DNA of 64,000 bases from Streptomyces sp. AC558_RSS880 (GCF_019049255.1 NZ_JAGMUJ010000023.1:32992-96991), one strand, 5' to 3'. Shown: positions 25,301 to 33,203, counted from the first letter of the stretch. Numbers and translations are program-made. Notes: generated from the sequence alone by a model not told the origin.

Positions 25301-27072
25301 TCCACGGACGCACGCCGCGCCCGGCGCCGCCCTCCGCCACCGAGGGCCGGATCGGCGGGAGCGGCCTCCTCGGCCGGAACCGCCGTGTCCGGGGTGGCCG
25401 CCACGGAACCCGCCCCGCCCCCGATCGGCACCTCGAGGACGAACGCGCTGCCGCTCATCCCGGGCACCTCGTGCGTCTGCAGCACACCGCCGTGCGCCCG
25501 GACGATGCCGCGCACGATCGGCTCGTGCACCGGGTCGCCGCCGCCGTACGGTCCGCGCACCTCGATGCGTACGACCTCGCCGCGCTGCGCCGCCGCGACC
25601 ACGACCGTGTTGTCCAGGTAGCCGCCCGCCGACACGGGCGTGTTGCCGGTCGCGTCGACACCCGCGACGTCCGCGACGAGGTGCGCGAGGGCGGTCGCGA
25701 GCAGCCGCGGGTCGACCTCGGCCTCGATGGGCGGCGCGTGCACGGCGAACTGCACCCGTCCGGGACCGATGAGCTCCACGGCCCCGTCGACCCCGGCGGC
25801 GACGACGGCGTCGAGCATCACCTTCGTGCGGGCGACCTGCTCGCCGCCGGCGTCGAGCCGCTGGTAGCCGAGGACGTTGTCGATGAGGGTGGTGATCCGG
25901 GCGTAGCCGGCCGACAGGTGGTGGAGCACCTGGTTGGCCTCGGGCCACAGCTGCCCGGCGTCGTCGGCGGCCAGCGCGGACAGCTCCCGGCGCAGTTCGT
26001 CCAGCGGGCCCCGCAGGGACCGCCCGAGCAGGGTGAGCAGCTGGTCGTGGCGCGCGGCGAGGGCCTCGTAGCGGTCCTTCTCCCGCTCGCCGAGCGCGGC
26101 GTACCGCTCCTCGTTCGCGGCGAGTTCCTCCGCGTGCTGCTCGCGCAGCTCCTCCAGCTCGGTGACGTGGCCCTGGCGCAGGGCGGTGAGTTCGGAGGCG
26201 TGTTCCTCGGCGAGCCGCTCCAGCTCCTCGGCGTGCTCCCGCTCGGCCTTCTCCTTCTCCTCGACGAGCGCGTCGTGGGGGCGGCGGTCGAGGAACGTCA
26301 TGACGGCGCCGACGAGCTGGTCGCCGTCGCGCACCGGCGCGGTCGTCAGGTCGACCGGCAGCTTGTCGCCGTTCTTGGCGTACAGCACCTGACCGCGCAC
26401 CCGGTGCTTGCGCCCGGAGCGCAGGGTGTCGGCGAGCGGGGACTCGTCGTACGGGAAGGGGGCGCCGTCGGCGCGCGAGTGCAGGACGAGCGTGTGCAGT
26501 TCGCGCCCGCCGAGTTCGCCGGCCCGGTAACCCAGTATCTGGGCGGCGGCCGGGTTGACGAGGACGATCCGCCCGTCGGTGTCGGTCCCGACGACGCCTT
26601 CGGAGGCGGCGCGCAGGATCATCTCGGTCTGCCGCTGCGAACGCGCCAGCTCGGCCTCGGTGTCGACGGTGCCGGAGAGGTCGCGGACGACGAGCATCAG
26701 CAGTTCGTCGCCGGTGTAGCCGTACGTGTCGTACGCCTGCTGGCCGGTCTCCAGATTCGCACTGGTGACCTCGACCGGGAACTCGGTCCCGTCGGTCCGC
26801 CGGGCGATCATCCGCGTCGGCTTGGTGCGCGCCCGGGGATCGATGTGGTCGGGCCGCCGCATGGACCCGGGGATGAGCTTGGAGTCGAACTGCGGCAGCA
26901 GATCCAGCAGCCCCCGCCCCACCAGCGCCGTGCCCGGGGTCTCGAACGCCTCCAGGGCGATGGCGTTGGCGTTGACGACCGTCCCGTTGGCGTTGACCAG
27001 CACCAGGGCGTCCGGAAGGGCGTCCAGTATGGCTGCGAGGCGAGCAGTGCCCCGGGATGGCCTGCTGCTCAC
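22378..27072 (-). CDS. giant PAS/histidine-kinase-like/receiver protein with degenerate catalytic sites
   Basis: The product is 1564 residues from GTG 27072. PAS 1 lies at about 10-130 and PAS 2 at about 145-265. A Glu/Arg coiled coil follows (about 270-345), then a kinase-like dimerisation and ATPase region (about 345-545). A low-complexity Pro/Ala/Gln linker of about 800 residues precedes two C-terminal receiver-like folds (about 1365-1564). The expected H-box SHELRTPL reads GRSLRGPL, without His. The N-box Asn is absent (ALAHLVADVAG). In the last receiver the acidic pair is EE (LLIEEHAE) and the conserved Lys is missing. It is soluble and cytoplasmic. It is best viewed as a signalling scaffold or pseudokinase. 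From memory a similar protein is conserved in Streptomyces at this locus. Confidence 0.88.
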   Translation of the reverse strand: MSSRPSRGTARLAAILDALPDALVLVNANGTVVNANAIALEAFETPGTALVGRGLLDLLPQFDSKLIPGSMRRPDHIDPRARTKPTRMIARRTDGTEFPVEVTSANLETGQQAYDTYGYTGDELLMLVVRDLSGTVDTEAELARSQRQTEMILRAASEGVVGTDTDGRIVLVNPAAAQILGYRAGELGGRELHTLVLHSRADGAPFPYDESPLADTLRSGRKHRVRGQVLYAKNGDKLPVDLTTAPVRDGDQLVGAVMTFLDRRPHDALVEEKEKAEREHAEELERLAEEHASELTALRQGHVTELEELREQHAEELAANEERYAALGEREKDRYEALAARHDQLLTLLGRSLRGPLDELRRELSALAADDAGQLWPEANQVLHHLSAGYARITTLIDNVLGYQRLDAGGEQVARTKVMLDAVVAAGVDGAVELIGPGRVQFAVHAPPIEAEVDPRLLATALAHLVADVAGVDATGNTPVSAGGYLDNTVVVAAAQRGEVVRIEVRGPYGGGDPVHEPIVRGIVRAHGGVLQTHEVPGMSGSAFVLEVPIGGGAGSVAATPDTAVPAEEAAPADPALGGGGRRRARRASVDAFLESEVPGAHDGSGTESAPTGRRRRRAAAADDEPAQAELPAPAASSGTGRRRGRPAEDAPAGVGAEVELAGAAGVSEGAVVTAAEHAAGAAASNTGLGGTVPPQGVPAPSGLRARHESGEQHALPPALPAPSGVDGAADAPQAGVAVHVPAQASGQSEPTGRRRRALAAATERAAAQEAAPRTVFALPPAEADQEQQAGQAAQAEATGQTAAIGQTGRAGQAGVDNGRHDAVPHDQADDHTPPQPHPTSAPTGRRRRAVAQPVEPDGTPAEAPAPTAPPTPSAPTATAQAPVALGASAQWGAAPAQGAPVAPQGAAVPPQGAPVPAQGAAVPVQGAAVPPQGTSAAPQGAPVPAQGVAVPPQGAPVPAHGAAVPGAPVPPQGATVPPHGAPVPAQGAAVSPQGAPVAPQAAPVPPQGATPPAPGAPVSAQGATVPPQGAPVPAHGVPVPAQGAAVPPQGAPVPAHGVPVPAQGAAVPPQGAPVPAHGAAVPPQGVTPSAPGVPAPAQGQARAEAAQPLPPAQPLPAEAAPGAAAGGAPAPQQWPAAGDTSGAGTAVPAAAGPSQPTPAAGTPLPPEGAPVQRAAQPLPAEAAAPVDPNSTQGRAISVRTLGQGVPFNRQAAQVQQPLPSATPPPHQPGGSGRRRKLGTRPDPAADNEQNARPHPSAEPVPAPAHAPAHSRLAPTTEGTGRSYAIGAPDADAAEGPEPLDGPGGAVEVADPPRPQPMDDELPPEPLDNPRRLLVWPAPDVTTQQALSDRGYRPVIVHSREEVDAQIAAFPAALFVDPLTGPITRTALQSLRQAAVAAKVPVLVTAGLGQASRDAAYGADPAVLLKALAPRDSDQHPPRVLLIEEHAEIALALTGTLERRGMQVARAASDADAVALAGQFRPNLVVMDLMRVHRPQAGSAGIVDWLRANGQLNRTPLVVYTAAVDQADLPRLASGETVLFLAERSTSEEVQDRIVDLLARIGTN
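23850..24380 (-). repeat. in-frame repeats coding a Pro-Ala-Gln linker
   Basis: Within the giant sensor gene, 21-bp units encode xVPxQGA-type heptads. At 23855-24000 a 63-bp higher-order unit (GAPVPAHGVPVPAQGAAVPPQ in protein, less one end residue) recurs almost identically. The array should be prone to length variation between strains. Confidence 0.8.
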
Positions 27073-27346
27073 GAGACGCTTCCTCCCTGTTACCGCGACG
27101 TGCCGACCGCTCGGGCCATCTTGCCAACCTGCCCGCAGCGTGTCACGCGAGGGAGTCTAAGGGCTGGGATTGCTCCCGCGACGCCGGATGGGACGGACGT
27201 CGCACGGGGAAGTGACGGCGATGTGACGTCCGGTACGCCCGGAACCCGTGACTGCCTGCGCCGACGCGCCACGAACCTTCGCGGGACCTTTACGCCCCCT
27301 GTGCCCCGACTCGCCACCACGCGCCCCCCGCCGCTCCCGGTCACCC

Positions 27347-27829
27347 TCACGCGCGCCCCGCGGCGCGCGCTTCGGGCAGCAGCGGCACCAGCCGGTCCCA
27401 GCGGGCGATCTCGCATCCGTTCGTACGGTCGTAGGTCGCGTCGACGGGACGGCCGGCCCAGGTGCCGGTGACGCGGGCGGTGGCGGGCCCGCCGTACTGC
27501 AGGGTGCAGACGGTGTCCCGGGGCGCCGGGGCGAAGGCGTCCCGCCCCCACCGCGTGTTCCGCTCGACGGCCGCGCAGGCCCCGGCGGGGTCGGGATGGT
27601 TGCCGCCACTGGGCCGGCACCGCACCTCGTACGTCCCGTCCGCCCCGCCGCCCGCGTCGCGCACGGTGACGGTGAGCCGGTCACCGCGCGGAGGCGCGTC
27701 CTGCGCGTACGCCGCCGGGGGCGCGGTGGACAACGAGGTGAGGGCCGCGACGGAGGCGGCGGCGCCGACGACGAGCCGCCGCAGTCCGGGACGGGCGGCG
27801 GCGGGAGCCTGTGAGATGAGGTGCGACAT
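27347..27829 (-). CDS. SSI-family secreted serine-protease inhibitor
   Basis: The product is 160 residues with a signal peptide (about 1-47, ending PAAYAQ). The mature part is a Streptomyces subtilisin inhibitor domain. Four cysteines fit the two SSI disulfides: RCRPSGG with GACAAV, and VCTLQY with NGCEI. By alignment to the CPMVY/CTREY loop, the reactive site here is C-T-L-Q-Y, giving Leu at P1. This predicts inhibition of subtilisin- or chymotrypsin-like enzymes rather than trypsin. The C-terminus extends past the usual end (RLVPLLPEARAAGRA). ATG 27829 has only a weak ribosome-binding site. Confidence 0.85.
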   Translation of the reverse strand: MSHLISQAPAAARPGLRRLVVGAAASVAALTSLSTAPPAAYAQDAPPRGDRLTVTVRDAGGGADGTYEVRCRPSGGNHPDPAGACAAVERNTRWGRDAFAPAPRDTVCTLQYGGPATARVTGTWAGRPVDATYDRTNGCEIARWDRLVPLLPEARAAGRA

Positions 27830-28011
27830 GACCTGACCAACGCGCCACCGCGCGGGACGTTGCGCCACACCGATGCGGCGGCCGGAAGTGCTTTGCCCTG
27901 CGGGCTCCCCGCCTAGTACCGTGGGTGGCGATTGGTGACACCCCACGCGGATGTGTCATCATCGGCACGCACCGAATCCGCTCGCGCTCACGCGTGAAAG
28001 GTTCTGTGCAT

Positions 28012-28102
28012 GGAGGCGTCGCCTAGTCCGGTCTATGGCGCCGCACTGCTAATGCGGTTTGGGCCTTAAAGCCCATCGAGGGTTCAAATCCCTCCGCCTC
28101 CG
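28012..28102 (+). tRNA. tRNA-Ser(GCU)
   Basis: The arms GGAGGCG and CGCCTCC pair, there is a long variable arm (GGGCCTTAAAGCCC), the T-loop reads GGGTTCAAATCCC, and the anticodon loop CTGCTAA gives GCT. CCA is not encoded. Length 91 nt. Confidence 0.95.
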
Positions 28103-28110
28103 CACCGATC

Positions 28111-28143
28111 ACGAAGCCCCGGCCCCTGCGGTCGGGGCTTCGT
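28111..28143 (+). terminator. terminator after tRNA-Ser(GCU)
   Basis: The arms ACGAAGCCCCG and CGGGGCTTCGT pair, nine bases past the tRNA. Confidence 0.7.
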
Positions 28144-28213
28144 CGTTGCCGCCCCCGTCGACCCACCGCCGATTCCGCGTTTACGCAGGTCACAAGGGGT
28201 GAGCCAAACGGAT

Positions 28214-28242
28214 TTCACATGGCGGCGGCAGTCATGTAATGT
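28214..28242 (+). promoter_or_regulatory. housekeeping-type promoter for tRNA-Arg
   Basis: TTCACA (28214-28219) and TAATGT (28237-28242) are separated by 17 bp, close to the vegetative -35/-10 consensus, and lie about 60 bp before the tRNA. Confidence 0.6.
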
Positions 28243-28304
28243 TCTTCCTGTCGCCGCGAGCGGGCCGAAAGGACCGGGGAGCGGCGAGATAACTGAAGAG
28301 ACAA

Positions 28305-28377
28305 GCACTCGTAGCTTAACGGATAGAGCATCTGACTACGGATCAGAAGGTTGCAGGTTCGAATCCTGCCGAGTGCA
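28305..28377 (+). tRNA. tRNA-Arg(ACG)
   Basis: The arms GCACTCG and CGAGTGC pair, the anticodon loop CTACGGA gives ACG, and the T-loop reads GGTTCGAATCC. Length 73 nt, with no encoded CCA. The wobble A should be converted to inosine by TadA, whose gene lies at 47746-48231 in this window. Confidence 0.96.
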
Positions 28378-28384
28378 CACAGAA

Positions 28385-28414
28385 CAGAGGCCCCGGAGAG
28401 ATCCGGGGCCTCTG
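28385..28414. terminator. terminator between tRNA-Arg and the channel gene
   Basis: The arms CAGAGGCCCCGG (28385-28396) and CCGGGGCCTCTG (28403-28414) pair perfectly around six bases. The hairpin serves the tRNA and probably the convergent channel gene ending at 28427. Confidence 0.75.
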
Positions 28415-28426
28415 GCGTTCCCGGTG

Positions 28427-29017
28427 TCATTCGGGGCCGGAGTCCGCGTCGGCCGTGGGGGTGTCGTGCCGGTGCGGGCCCCGCTGGCGCAGGAGCGCGG
28501 CGCGCAGGTGGTGGGTCAGGGCGGTGGCCGCCGCCGTGAGGAAGACGAACGTGTAGAGGATCTGCAGGACGGTGACCAGGCGGGCCGCCTGGCCGTGCGG
28601 GGTGATGTCGCCGTAGCCGACGGTGGCGAGGGTGACCAGCGTGAAGTAGAGGGCGTCCAGGCGGGTGGCGATGCCGTCGAGCTCGCCGGGGCGCTGGGCC
28701 AGGGCCTGGTAGGCGGTCGCGAAGACCAGGACGGACAGGCTCATCAGCAGGGGGATGACCAGCCCCGGGCGGACGTCCGGGCGGTCGAGCAGGACGTGGA
28801 CGACCTGCCTGAGCAGCAGGAGCGCGATCAGCGCCAGGGCGAGGCAGAAGAGGATCCAGCTCAGGGCCGGGCGGTCCGGGCCCAGCCGGTCCAGGGGCAG
28901 GAGGAAGTACGCGGTGACCATCGCCGCCACGCCCGCCGCCTGGGCCAGCCAGGGCCACAGGGAGCTCCAGACCGTGAACGCGCGTTCTAGGTCGGGGACT
29001 CGCGGCGTGGTGCGCAC
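28427..29017 (-). CDS. potassium channel family protein
   Basis: The product is 196 residues with four membrane segments. The last two bracket a pore helix and the selectivity filter TVGYGD (TLVTLATVGYGDITPHG), as in Ion_trans_2 potassium channels. The two extra N-terminal segments lack an Arg/Lys-rich voltage sensor. The cytoplasmic tail is short and has no RCK domain. GTG 29017 lies inside the upstream DUF7144 gene and overlaps it by 31 bp, so translation is probably coupled. It shares an operon with DUF7144, and a MarR gene lies further upstream. Confidence 0.85.
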   Translation of the reverse strand: MRTTPRVPDLERAFTVWSSLWPWLAQAAGVAAMVTAYFLLPLDRLGPDRPALSWILFCLALALIALLLLRQVVHVLLDRPDVRPGLVIPLLMSLSVLVFATAYQALAQRPGELDGIATRLDALYFTLVTLATVGYGDITPHGQAARLVTVLQILYTFVFLTAAATALTHHLRAALLRQRGPHRHDTPTADADSGPE

Positions 29018-29418
29018 AGGGCCCAGATGATGAAGCCGTCGATGACGATGAGGGTGATCGCCCACACCGGCGCGTGGGGCAGCCACACGAAGTTGGCGAT
29101 CATGCTGAGTCCGGCCAGCGCGATGCCCACCGCGCGGGCCCAGGCGGCCCCGGTGAACAGGGCGAGGCCGGCGGCGGTCACCACGGCGCCGAGGAGCAGG
29201 TGGATCCAGCCCCAGCCGGTCAGGCTGAACTCGTAGGTGAAGTTCCGGGTGGCGACGAAGACGTCGTCCTCGGCGATGGCGGCGATGCCCTGGAAGATCG
29301 CCATGATGCCGCCGAAGGTCATCATGATCGCCGCTGCCGCCGTCCAACTCGTCGCCCAAGGGCTCCTGGCCTCCCACCCGGCCTGGTGGTGGCGCGTGCC
29401 GCTGACATTGCTCGCCAT
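28987..29418 (-). CDS. DUF7144-type small membrane protein
   Basis: The product is 143 residues with four hydrophobic segments (AAAAIMMTFGGIMAIFQGI, GWIHLLLGAVVTAAGLALF, VGIALAGLSMIANFVWL, and WAITLIVIDGFIIWAL). An aromatic NFTYEFSLTGWGW stretch follows the first. This matches the actinobacterial DUF7144 family of unknown function. ATG 29418 follows AAAGG. It overlaps the channel gene downstream and lies 83 bp after the MarR gene. Confidence 0.82.
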   Translation of the reverse strand: MASNVSGTRHHQAGWEARSPWATSWTAAAAIMMTFGGIMAIFQGIAAIAEDDVFVATRNFTYEFSLTGWGWIHLLLGAVVTAAGLALFTGAAWARAVGIALAGLSMIANFVWLPHAPVWAITLIVIDGFIIWALCAPRRESPT

Positions 29419-29501
29419 GTGTCCGACCTTTCGGCTGTCCCCGAGCATTGCGGCCCCTCGACCAGGCTTGCACTCGAGCCCGCACTCGGCACCTCGGCGT
29501 C

Positions 29502-29978
29502 TCAGTCGGTGCGGCAGTACTCCTCCAGGTAGCCGGCCGCCACCGCGTTCGCGCGCCGGAACCAGTCGTGGAGCACGGCGATCTCCTCCGGGGCGTAGTC
29601 GGCGAAGAGTTCGGTGATGCGGGCGTAGTAGGGGTCGTAGATCTCGCGGGTGCGGGCCAGGGCGTCCGGCAGGGCGGCCACGCGGACGCGGCGGCGGTCC
29701 GCGGGGTCGGGGCGGCGGGTGATGTAGCCCGCGCGTTCCAGGCGGTTGAGGATCCCGGTCATCGCGCCCGTCGTGACGTGGACGCGGTCCGCCAGCTCGC
29801 CGGCCGTGAGCAGGTTCTCGCCGGCCTCGATGACGAAGGCGAAGCAGGTCAGGTCGGTGACGTTCAGGCCCACCTGCTGGGCGATCTCGTGCTGGCCCAC
29901 CAGGTGGGTCGCGATGAGCTGGTCCATCGCCCACAGCGCCTGCTCCGGCGTGGCGGGCTGGCGCGGCTTGGCTTGCAT
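29502..29978 (-). CDS. MarR-family transcriptional regulator
   Basis: The product is 158 residues. The winged-helix core reads LTAGELADRVHVTTGAMTGI and LNRLERAGYITRRPDPADRR, with dimerisation helices on both sides. ATG 29978 follows GAGGAA by seven bases. A 10-3-10 inverted repeat 45 bp upstream is the likely operator, implying autoregulation and probably control of the downstream membrane genes or the divergent HGxxPAAWTG-type gene. Confidence 0.9.
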   Translation of the reverse strand: MQAKPRQPATPEQALWAMDQLIATHLVGQHEIAQQVGLNVTDLTCFAFVIEAGENLLTAGELADRVHVTTGAMTGILNRLERAGYITRRPDPADRRRVRVAALPDALARTREIYDPYYARITELFADYAPEEIAVLHDWFRRANAVAAGYLEEYCRTD

Positions 29979-30023
29979 TCCGGGTTCCTCGTTTTCCTTA
30001 GTGCGTGAGGGATTTCTGTGCTA

Positions 30024-30046
30024 AATCTCTTACGACGTGAGAGATT
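30024..30046. promoter_or_regulatory. probable MarR operator
   Basis: AATCTCTTAC and GTGAGAGATT flank a three-base centre with one mismatch in ten. The repeat sits between the divergent MarR gene and the gene at 30073. Confidence 0.65.
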
Positions 30047-30072
30047 CTGGGTCGCGCAGAGGGGGCGGGCAC

Positions 30073-30471
30073 GTGAGCGCACATCCATATGACCACGGGC
30101 ACACGGTCGCGGGGTGGACGGGTTTCGGGATCGCCGGGGCCGGTACGGCGGTCGTGGGGTTCGGCGTCTGCGCGGTGTCCTGGCCGCTGCTGGCCGTCGG
30201 GGCGTCGGTCGCCCTGGCCGGCCTCGTCGTCACCTGGGTGCTGCACCTCGCCGGGTGGGGCAAGCCGCCGGGGCCCCGGCCGAGGGAGCAGTGGGGGTGG
30301 CGGGTGCGGGACGTGAGCGCCCGGCAGGGGCATGCGGGGTGCCTCGGCTGCCGGCTGGCCGGCCGGGGGCGGCCCGCGGCGCGGGAGGTGTCCGGGCGGG
30401 TCGTCGTACCCGGGGTGCGCGGTGGCGGGCAGGACGTGCGTCCCGTGGGGGCGGGGCGGACCGACGGCTGA
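30073..30471 (+). CDS. HGxxPAAWTG-type small membrane protein
   Basis: The product is 132 residues. The N-terminus HPYDHGHTVAGWTGFGI carries a degenerate form of the HGxxPAAWT signature of a DUF6704-like family, followed by two membrane segments (about 20-60). The C-terminal half is hydrophilic, with GCLGCRLAGRGR, a CxxC motif that may bind metal. GTG 30073 is preceded by a G-rich stretch. It diverges from the MarR gene across its probable operator. Function is unknown. Confidence 0.75.
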   Translation: MSAHPYDHGHTVAGWTGFGIAGAGTAVVGFGVCAVSWPLLAVGASVALAGLVVTWVLHLAGWGKPPGPRPREQWGWRVRDVSARQGHAGCLGCRLAGRGRPAAREVSGRVVVPGVRGGGQDVRPVGAGRTDG

Positions 30472-30512
30472 GCCGCGGGCGTTGTCAGTGGTGCCCCCTA
30501 GTCTCGTCAGAG

Positions 30513-31385
30513 ATGGCACAGGCGTGGAGATGCTCGGGGCTGCGGTGGTCGGCGGACGGCCCGGTGCTGGCGTGGGAGGGCGGCCGGCGCTCCGCGCTGA
30601 CCCGGGGGAAACGGGTGGCCTTCGGGGTCGGGGAAGGGGGAGTGCGGACATGCGTGGGGGCACGGGGGCACGCGTGTCCGCTCGGGGCGGCCGTCCCGGG
30701 GCGGAGCACGGGGGCGCGCTGCGAGGAGTGCGCCCGGCTGGACCGGGCGCACTCGGTGGCCGCCGACACCCTCGTGGACGATCCGCGGCCCTACCGGGTG
30801 TACCTGGCGTGGTTCGGGCCCGGGATGACCAAGGTCGGGATCACCGCCGTGCGGCGCGGTTCCGCACGGCTGCTGGAGCAGGGGGCGGTCTGCTTCAGCT
30901 GGCTGGGGACCGGGCCGCTGATGGCGGCGCGGCGCACCGAGGAGCTGCTGCGCGCCGCGCTCCGCGTGCCCGACCGGATCCCCTACGCGGGCAAGCGGGC
31001 GGTGCGGGCGGTCCTCCCGGAGGAGGAAGGGGACCGGGCGGCCGAGATCGCCGGGTTGCACGCGCGGGCGCTCGCCCTGGACGGATGGCCGGAGTCGCTC
31101 GCCCGTGAGCCGTTCCGGCCGGTCGATCACGTCGGGGTGTTCGGCCTGGCGGGGGTGCCGGCCGCCGTGGGGGAGGTGAGCGAGCTGGTCGCCGGGGGCG
31201 CGGTGCGCGGTGAGCTGGTGGCCGCCGCCGGTCCCGACCTGCATCTGGCGACGGGGAAGGGGGTCGTGGTGCTGGACACCCGGCTGCTGACCGGATGGGG
31301 ACTGCTTCCGGCCGGAGGACGGGAGTTCGCGGTGCCGGTCAGAGCGGTCAGGGACCGGGCGGCGGCGCAGGACGGGCTGTTCTGA
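30513..31385 (+). CDS. DUF2797 family protein
   Basis: The product is 290 residues. The N-terminal part contains Cys-rich CVGARGHACPL and CEECARLDRAH, likely zinc ligands. The centre reads YRVYLAWFGPGMTKVGIT, which resembles a GIY-YIG-type beta hairpin and is the hallmark of DUF2797. Function is unknown, and nuclease activity should not be assumed. No Shine-Dalgarno is seen before ATG 30513, so the transcript may be leaderless. The next gene starts 77 bp on, in the same direction. Confidence 0.85.
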   Translation: MAQAWRCSGLRWSADGPVLAWEGGRRSALTRGKRVAFGVGEGGVRTCVGARGHACPLGAAVPGRSTGARCEECARLDRAHSVAADTLVDDPRPYRVYLAWFGPGMTKVGITAVRRGSARLLEQGAVCFSWLGTGPLMAARRTEELLRAALRVPDRIPYAGKRAVRAVLPEEEGDRAAEIAGLHARALALDGWPESLAREPFRPVDHVGVFGLAGVPAAVGEVSELVAGGAVRGELVAAAGPDLHLATGKGVVVLDTRLLTGWGLLPAGGREFAVPVRAVRDRAAAQDGLF

Positions 31386-31462
31386 CCCGGGGCGCGGAAC
31401 CTCTGGCCCCGTGTCCGACCCCCTCTGGACCTCGGGCACGGTCGCGGGTGATCGTGGGCGGC

Positions 31463-32365
31463 ATGACCGCTCACCCCGACACCCGTACCGAGGCCGACGA
31501 CGTACGGCGCTTCTGGGAAGGGCTCGGGCTGCCCGGGCTCGTCGACGTGCACACGCACTTCATGCCCGAGCGGGTGCTGCGGAAGGTGTGGGCCTACTTC
31601 GACGCGCTCGGGCCGCTCACCGGCGGCGTCGAGTGGCCGATCACCTACCGGGAGGAGGAGGCCGCACGGGCCGCGTTGCTGCGGGAGTTCGGCGTGCGGG
31701 CCTTCACCGCCATGCTCTACCCGCACAAGCCGGGCATGGCGCCCTGGTTGAACGACTGGGCGGCCGGCTTCGCCGCCCGCACGCCCGACTGCCTGCACAC
31801 CTCGACGCTCTTCCCCGAGCCCGGGGTCGTGGACCACGTCCGGGACGCCGTCGACGCCGGCGCGCGGGTCTTCAAGGCACACGTGCAGGTCGGCGCGTAC
31901 GACCCGGCCGACGAGTCGCTCGACGGCGCCTGGGGACTGCTCGCCGAGGCGGGCGTTCCGGTGGTGATCCACTGCGGGTCCGGGCCCGCGCCCGGCAAGC
32001 ACACAGGACCCGGGCCGATCGCCCGGGTCCTGGCCCGGCACCCCCGGCTGCGGCTGATCGTGGCGCACCTCGGCATGCCCGAGTACGAGGACTTCCTGGA
32101 CCTCGCCGAGCGGTACGGGGAGGTGCGGCTGGACACCACGATGGCGTTCACCGACTTCAGCGAACGCCTGGCGCCGTTCCCCCGGCGGGCCCTGCCCCGG
32201 CTGGCCGCCCTCGGCGACCGCGTCCTGCTCGGCTCGGACTTCCCCAACATCCCGTACCCCTACCTCCACCAGCTCCACGCGCTGGAGCGGCTGGGGCTCG
32301 GGGACGCCTGGCTGCGGGCGGTGTGCCACGACAACGCGGCCCGGCTCTTCGGCCTGCCCGGCTGA
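31463..32365 (+). CDS. amidohydrolase family protein (Amidohydro_2)
   Basis: The product is a cytoplasmic TIM-barrel metal hydrolase of 300 residues. The metal-binding HxH is in LVDVHTHFMPE. Further ligands are His in KAHVQVG and VVIHCGSG, His in IVAHLGMPEYE, and Asp in LLGSDFPNIPY. The pattern fits the amidohydrolase-2 group, which includes decarboxylases and lactonases. The substrate cannot be told. ATG 31463 starts a good frame just after the DUF2797 gene. An in-frame GTG at 31448 is possible. Confidence 0.88.
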   Translation: MTAHPDTRTEADDVRRFWEGLGLPGLVDVHTHFMPERVLRKVWAYFDALGPLTGGVEWPITYREEEAARAALLREFGVRAFTAMLYPHKPGMAPWLNDWAAGFAARTPDCLHTSTLFPEPGVVDHVRDAVDAGARVFKAHVQVGAYDPADESLDGAWGLLAEAGVPVVIHCGSGPAPGKHTGPGPIARVLARHPRLRLIVAHLGMPEYEDFLDLAERYGEVRLDTTMAFTDFSERLAPFPRRALPRLAALGDRVLLGSDFPNIPYPYLHQLHALERLGLGDAWLRAVCHDNAARLFGLPG

Positions 32366-32462
32366 GCGGGGCCGCCCCGGCTGAGCGGCGTCCGTGAGTT
32401 TCTCAGGCAAAACACAGGTTGCCGAAAGGGTGCTCTCAGAGGCCCCGGACATCGTGTGCGGT

Positions 32463-33203
32463 ATGACCACGATCTCGCCCCAGGGGCGCACCGAACTGCT
32501 GAGGCCGGACGGGAGCCCCGTCCGCGTGCTTGTGGTGGACGACGAGCAGTCGATCACCGAACTGCTGTCCATGGCCCTGCGGTACGAAGGCTGGCAGATC
32601 CGCAGCGCGGGGGACGGCCAGGGGGCCCTCCGCACCGCACGCGAGTTCCGGCCCGACGCCGTCGTCCTGGACATGATGCTGCCGGACATGGACGGGCTGG
32701 CCATCCTCGGCCGGCTGCGCCGCGAGCTGCCGGACGTGCCCGTGCTGTTCCTCACCGCCAAGGACGCCGTCGAGGACCGTATCGCCGGACTGACCGCCGG
32801 CGGGGACGACTACGTCACCAAGCCGTTCAGCCTGGAGGAGGTCGTCGCCCGGCTGCGCGGACTGATCCGCCGCTCCGGAGCGGCCGACCGCCGCTCCGAG
32901 TCGATGCTGGTCGTCGGCGACCTCACCCTCGACGAGGACAGCCACGAGGTCACCCGCGGCGGCGACCACATCCACCTCACCGCCACCGAGTTCGAGCTGC
33001 TGCGCTTCCTCATGCGCAATCCGCGGCGCGTGCTCAGCAAGGCCCAGATCCTCGACCGGGTCTGGTCGTACGACTTCGGCGGGCAGGCGAACGTCGTCGA
33101 GCTGTACATCTCGTACCTGCGCCGGAAGATCGACGCGGGCCGGGAGCCGATGATCCACACCCGGCGCGGCGCCGGCTACATGATCAAGCCCGCGGTCTCG
33201 TGA
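32463..33203 (+). CDS. OmpR/PhoB-family response regulator
   Basis: The product is 246 residues. The receiver domain (about 20-133) has acidic VVDDEQ, phospho-acceptor D70 in VVLDMML, Thr in LFLTAKD and K120 in VTKPFS. A winged-helix Trans_reg_C domain (about 150-243) includes LTATEFELLRFLM and NVVELYISYLRRKI. It overlaps the kinase gene by four bases (GTGA) and heads a four-gene operon with two glycosyltransferases. Two TCTCAG hexamers 33 bp apart (32401, 32434) upstream might be its own sites, which is inference. Confidence 0.94.
   Translation: MTTISPQGRTELLRPDGSPVRVLVVDDEQSITELLSMALRYEGWQIRSAGDGQGALRTAREFRPDAVVLDMMLPDMDGLAILGRLRRELPDVPVLFLTAKDAVEDRIAGLTAGGDDYVTKPFSLEEVVARLRGLIRRSGAADRRSESMLVVGDLTLDEDSHEVTRGGDHIHLTATEFELLRFLMRNPRRVLSKAQILDRVWSYDFGGQANVVELYISYLRRKIDAGREPMIHTRRGAGYMIKPAVS

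Noticed and set aside
22594..27471. An open frame of about 1,600 codons on the + strand opposite the giant sensor gene
   Set aside because: It mirrors the GC-biased third positions of the - strand gene, has Arg/Gly/Leu-rich meaningless content, and lacks domains.
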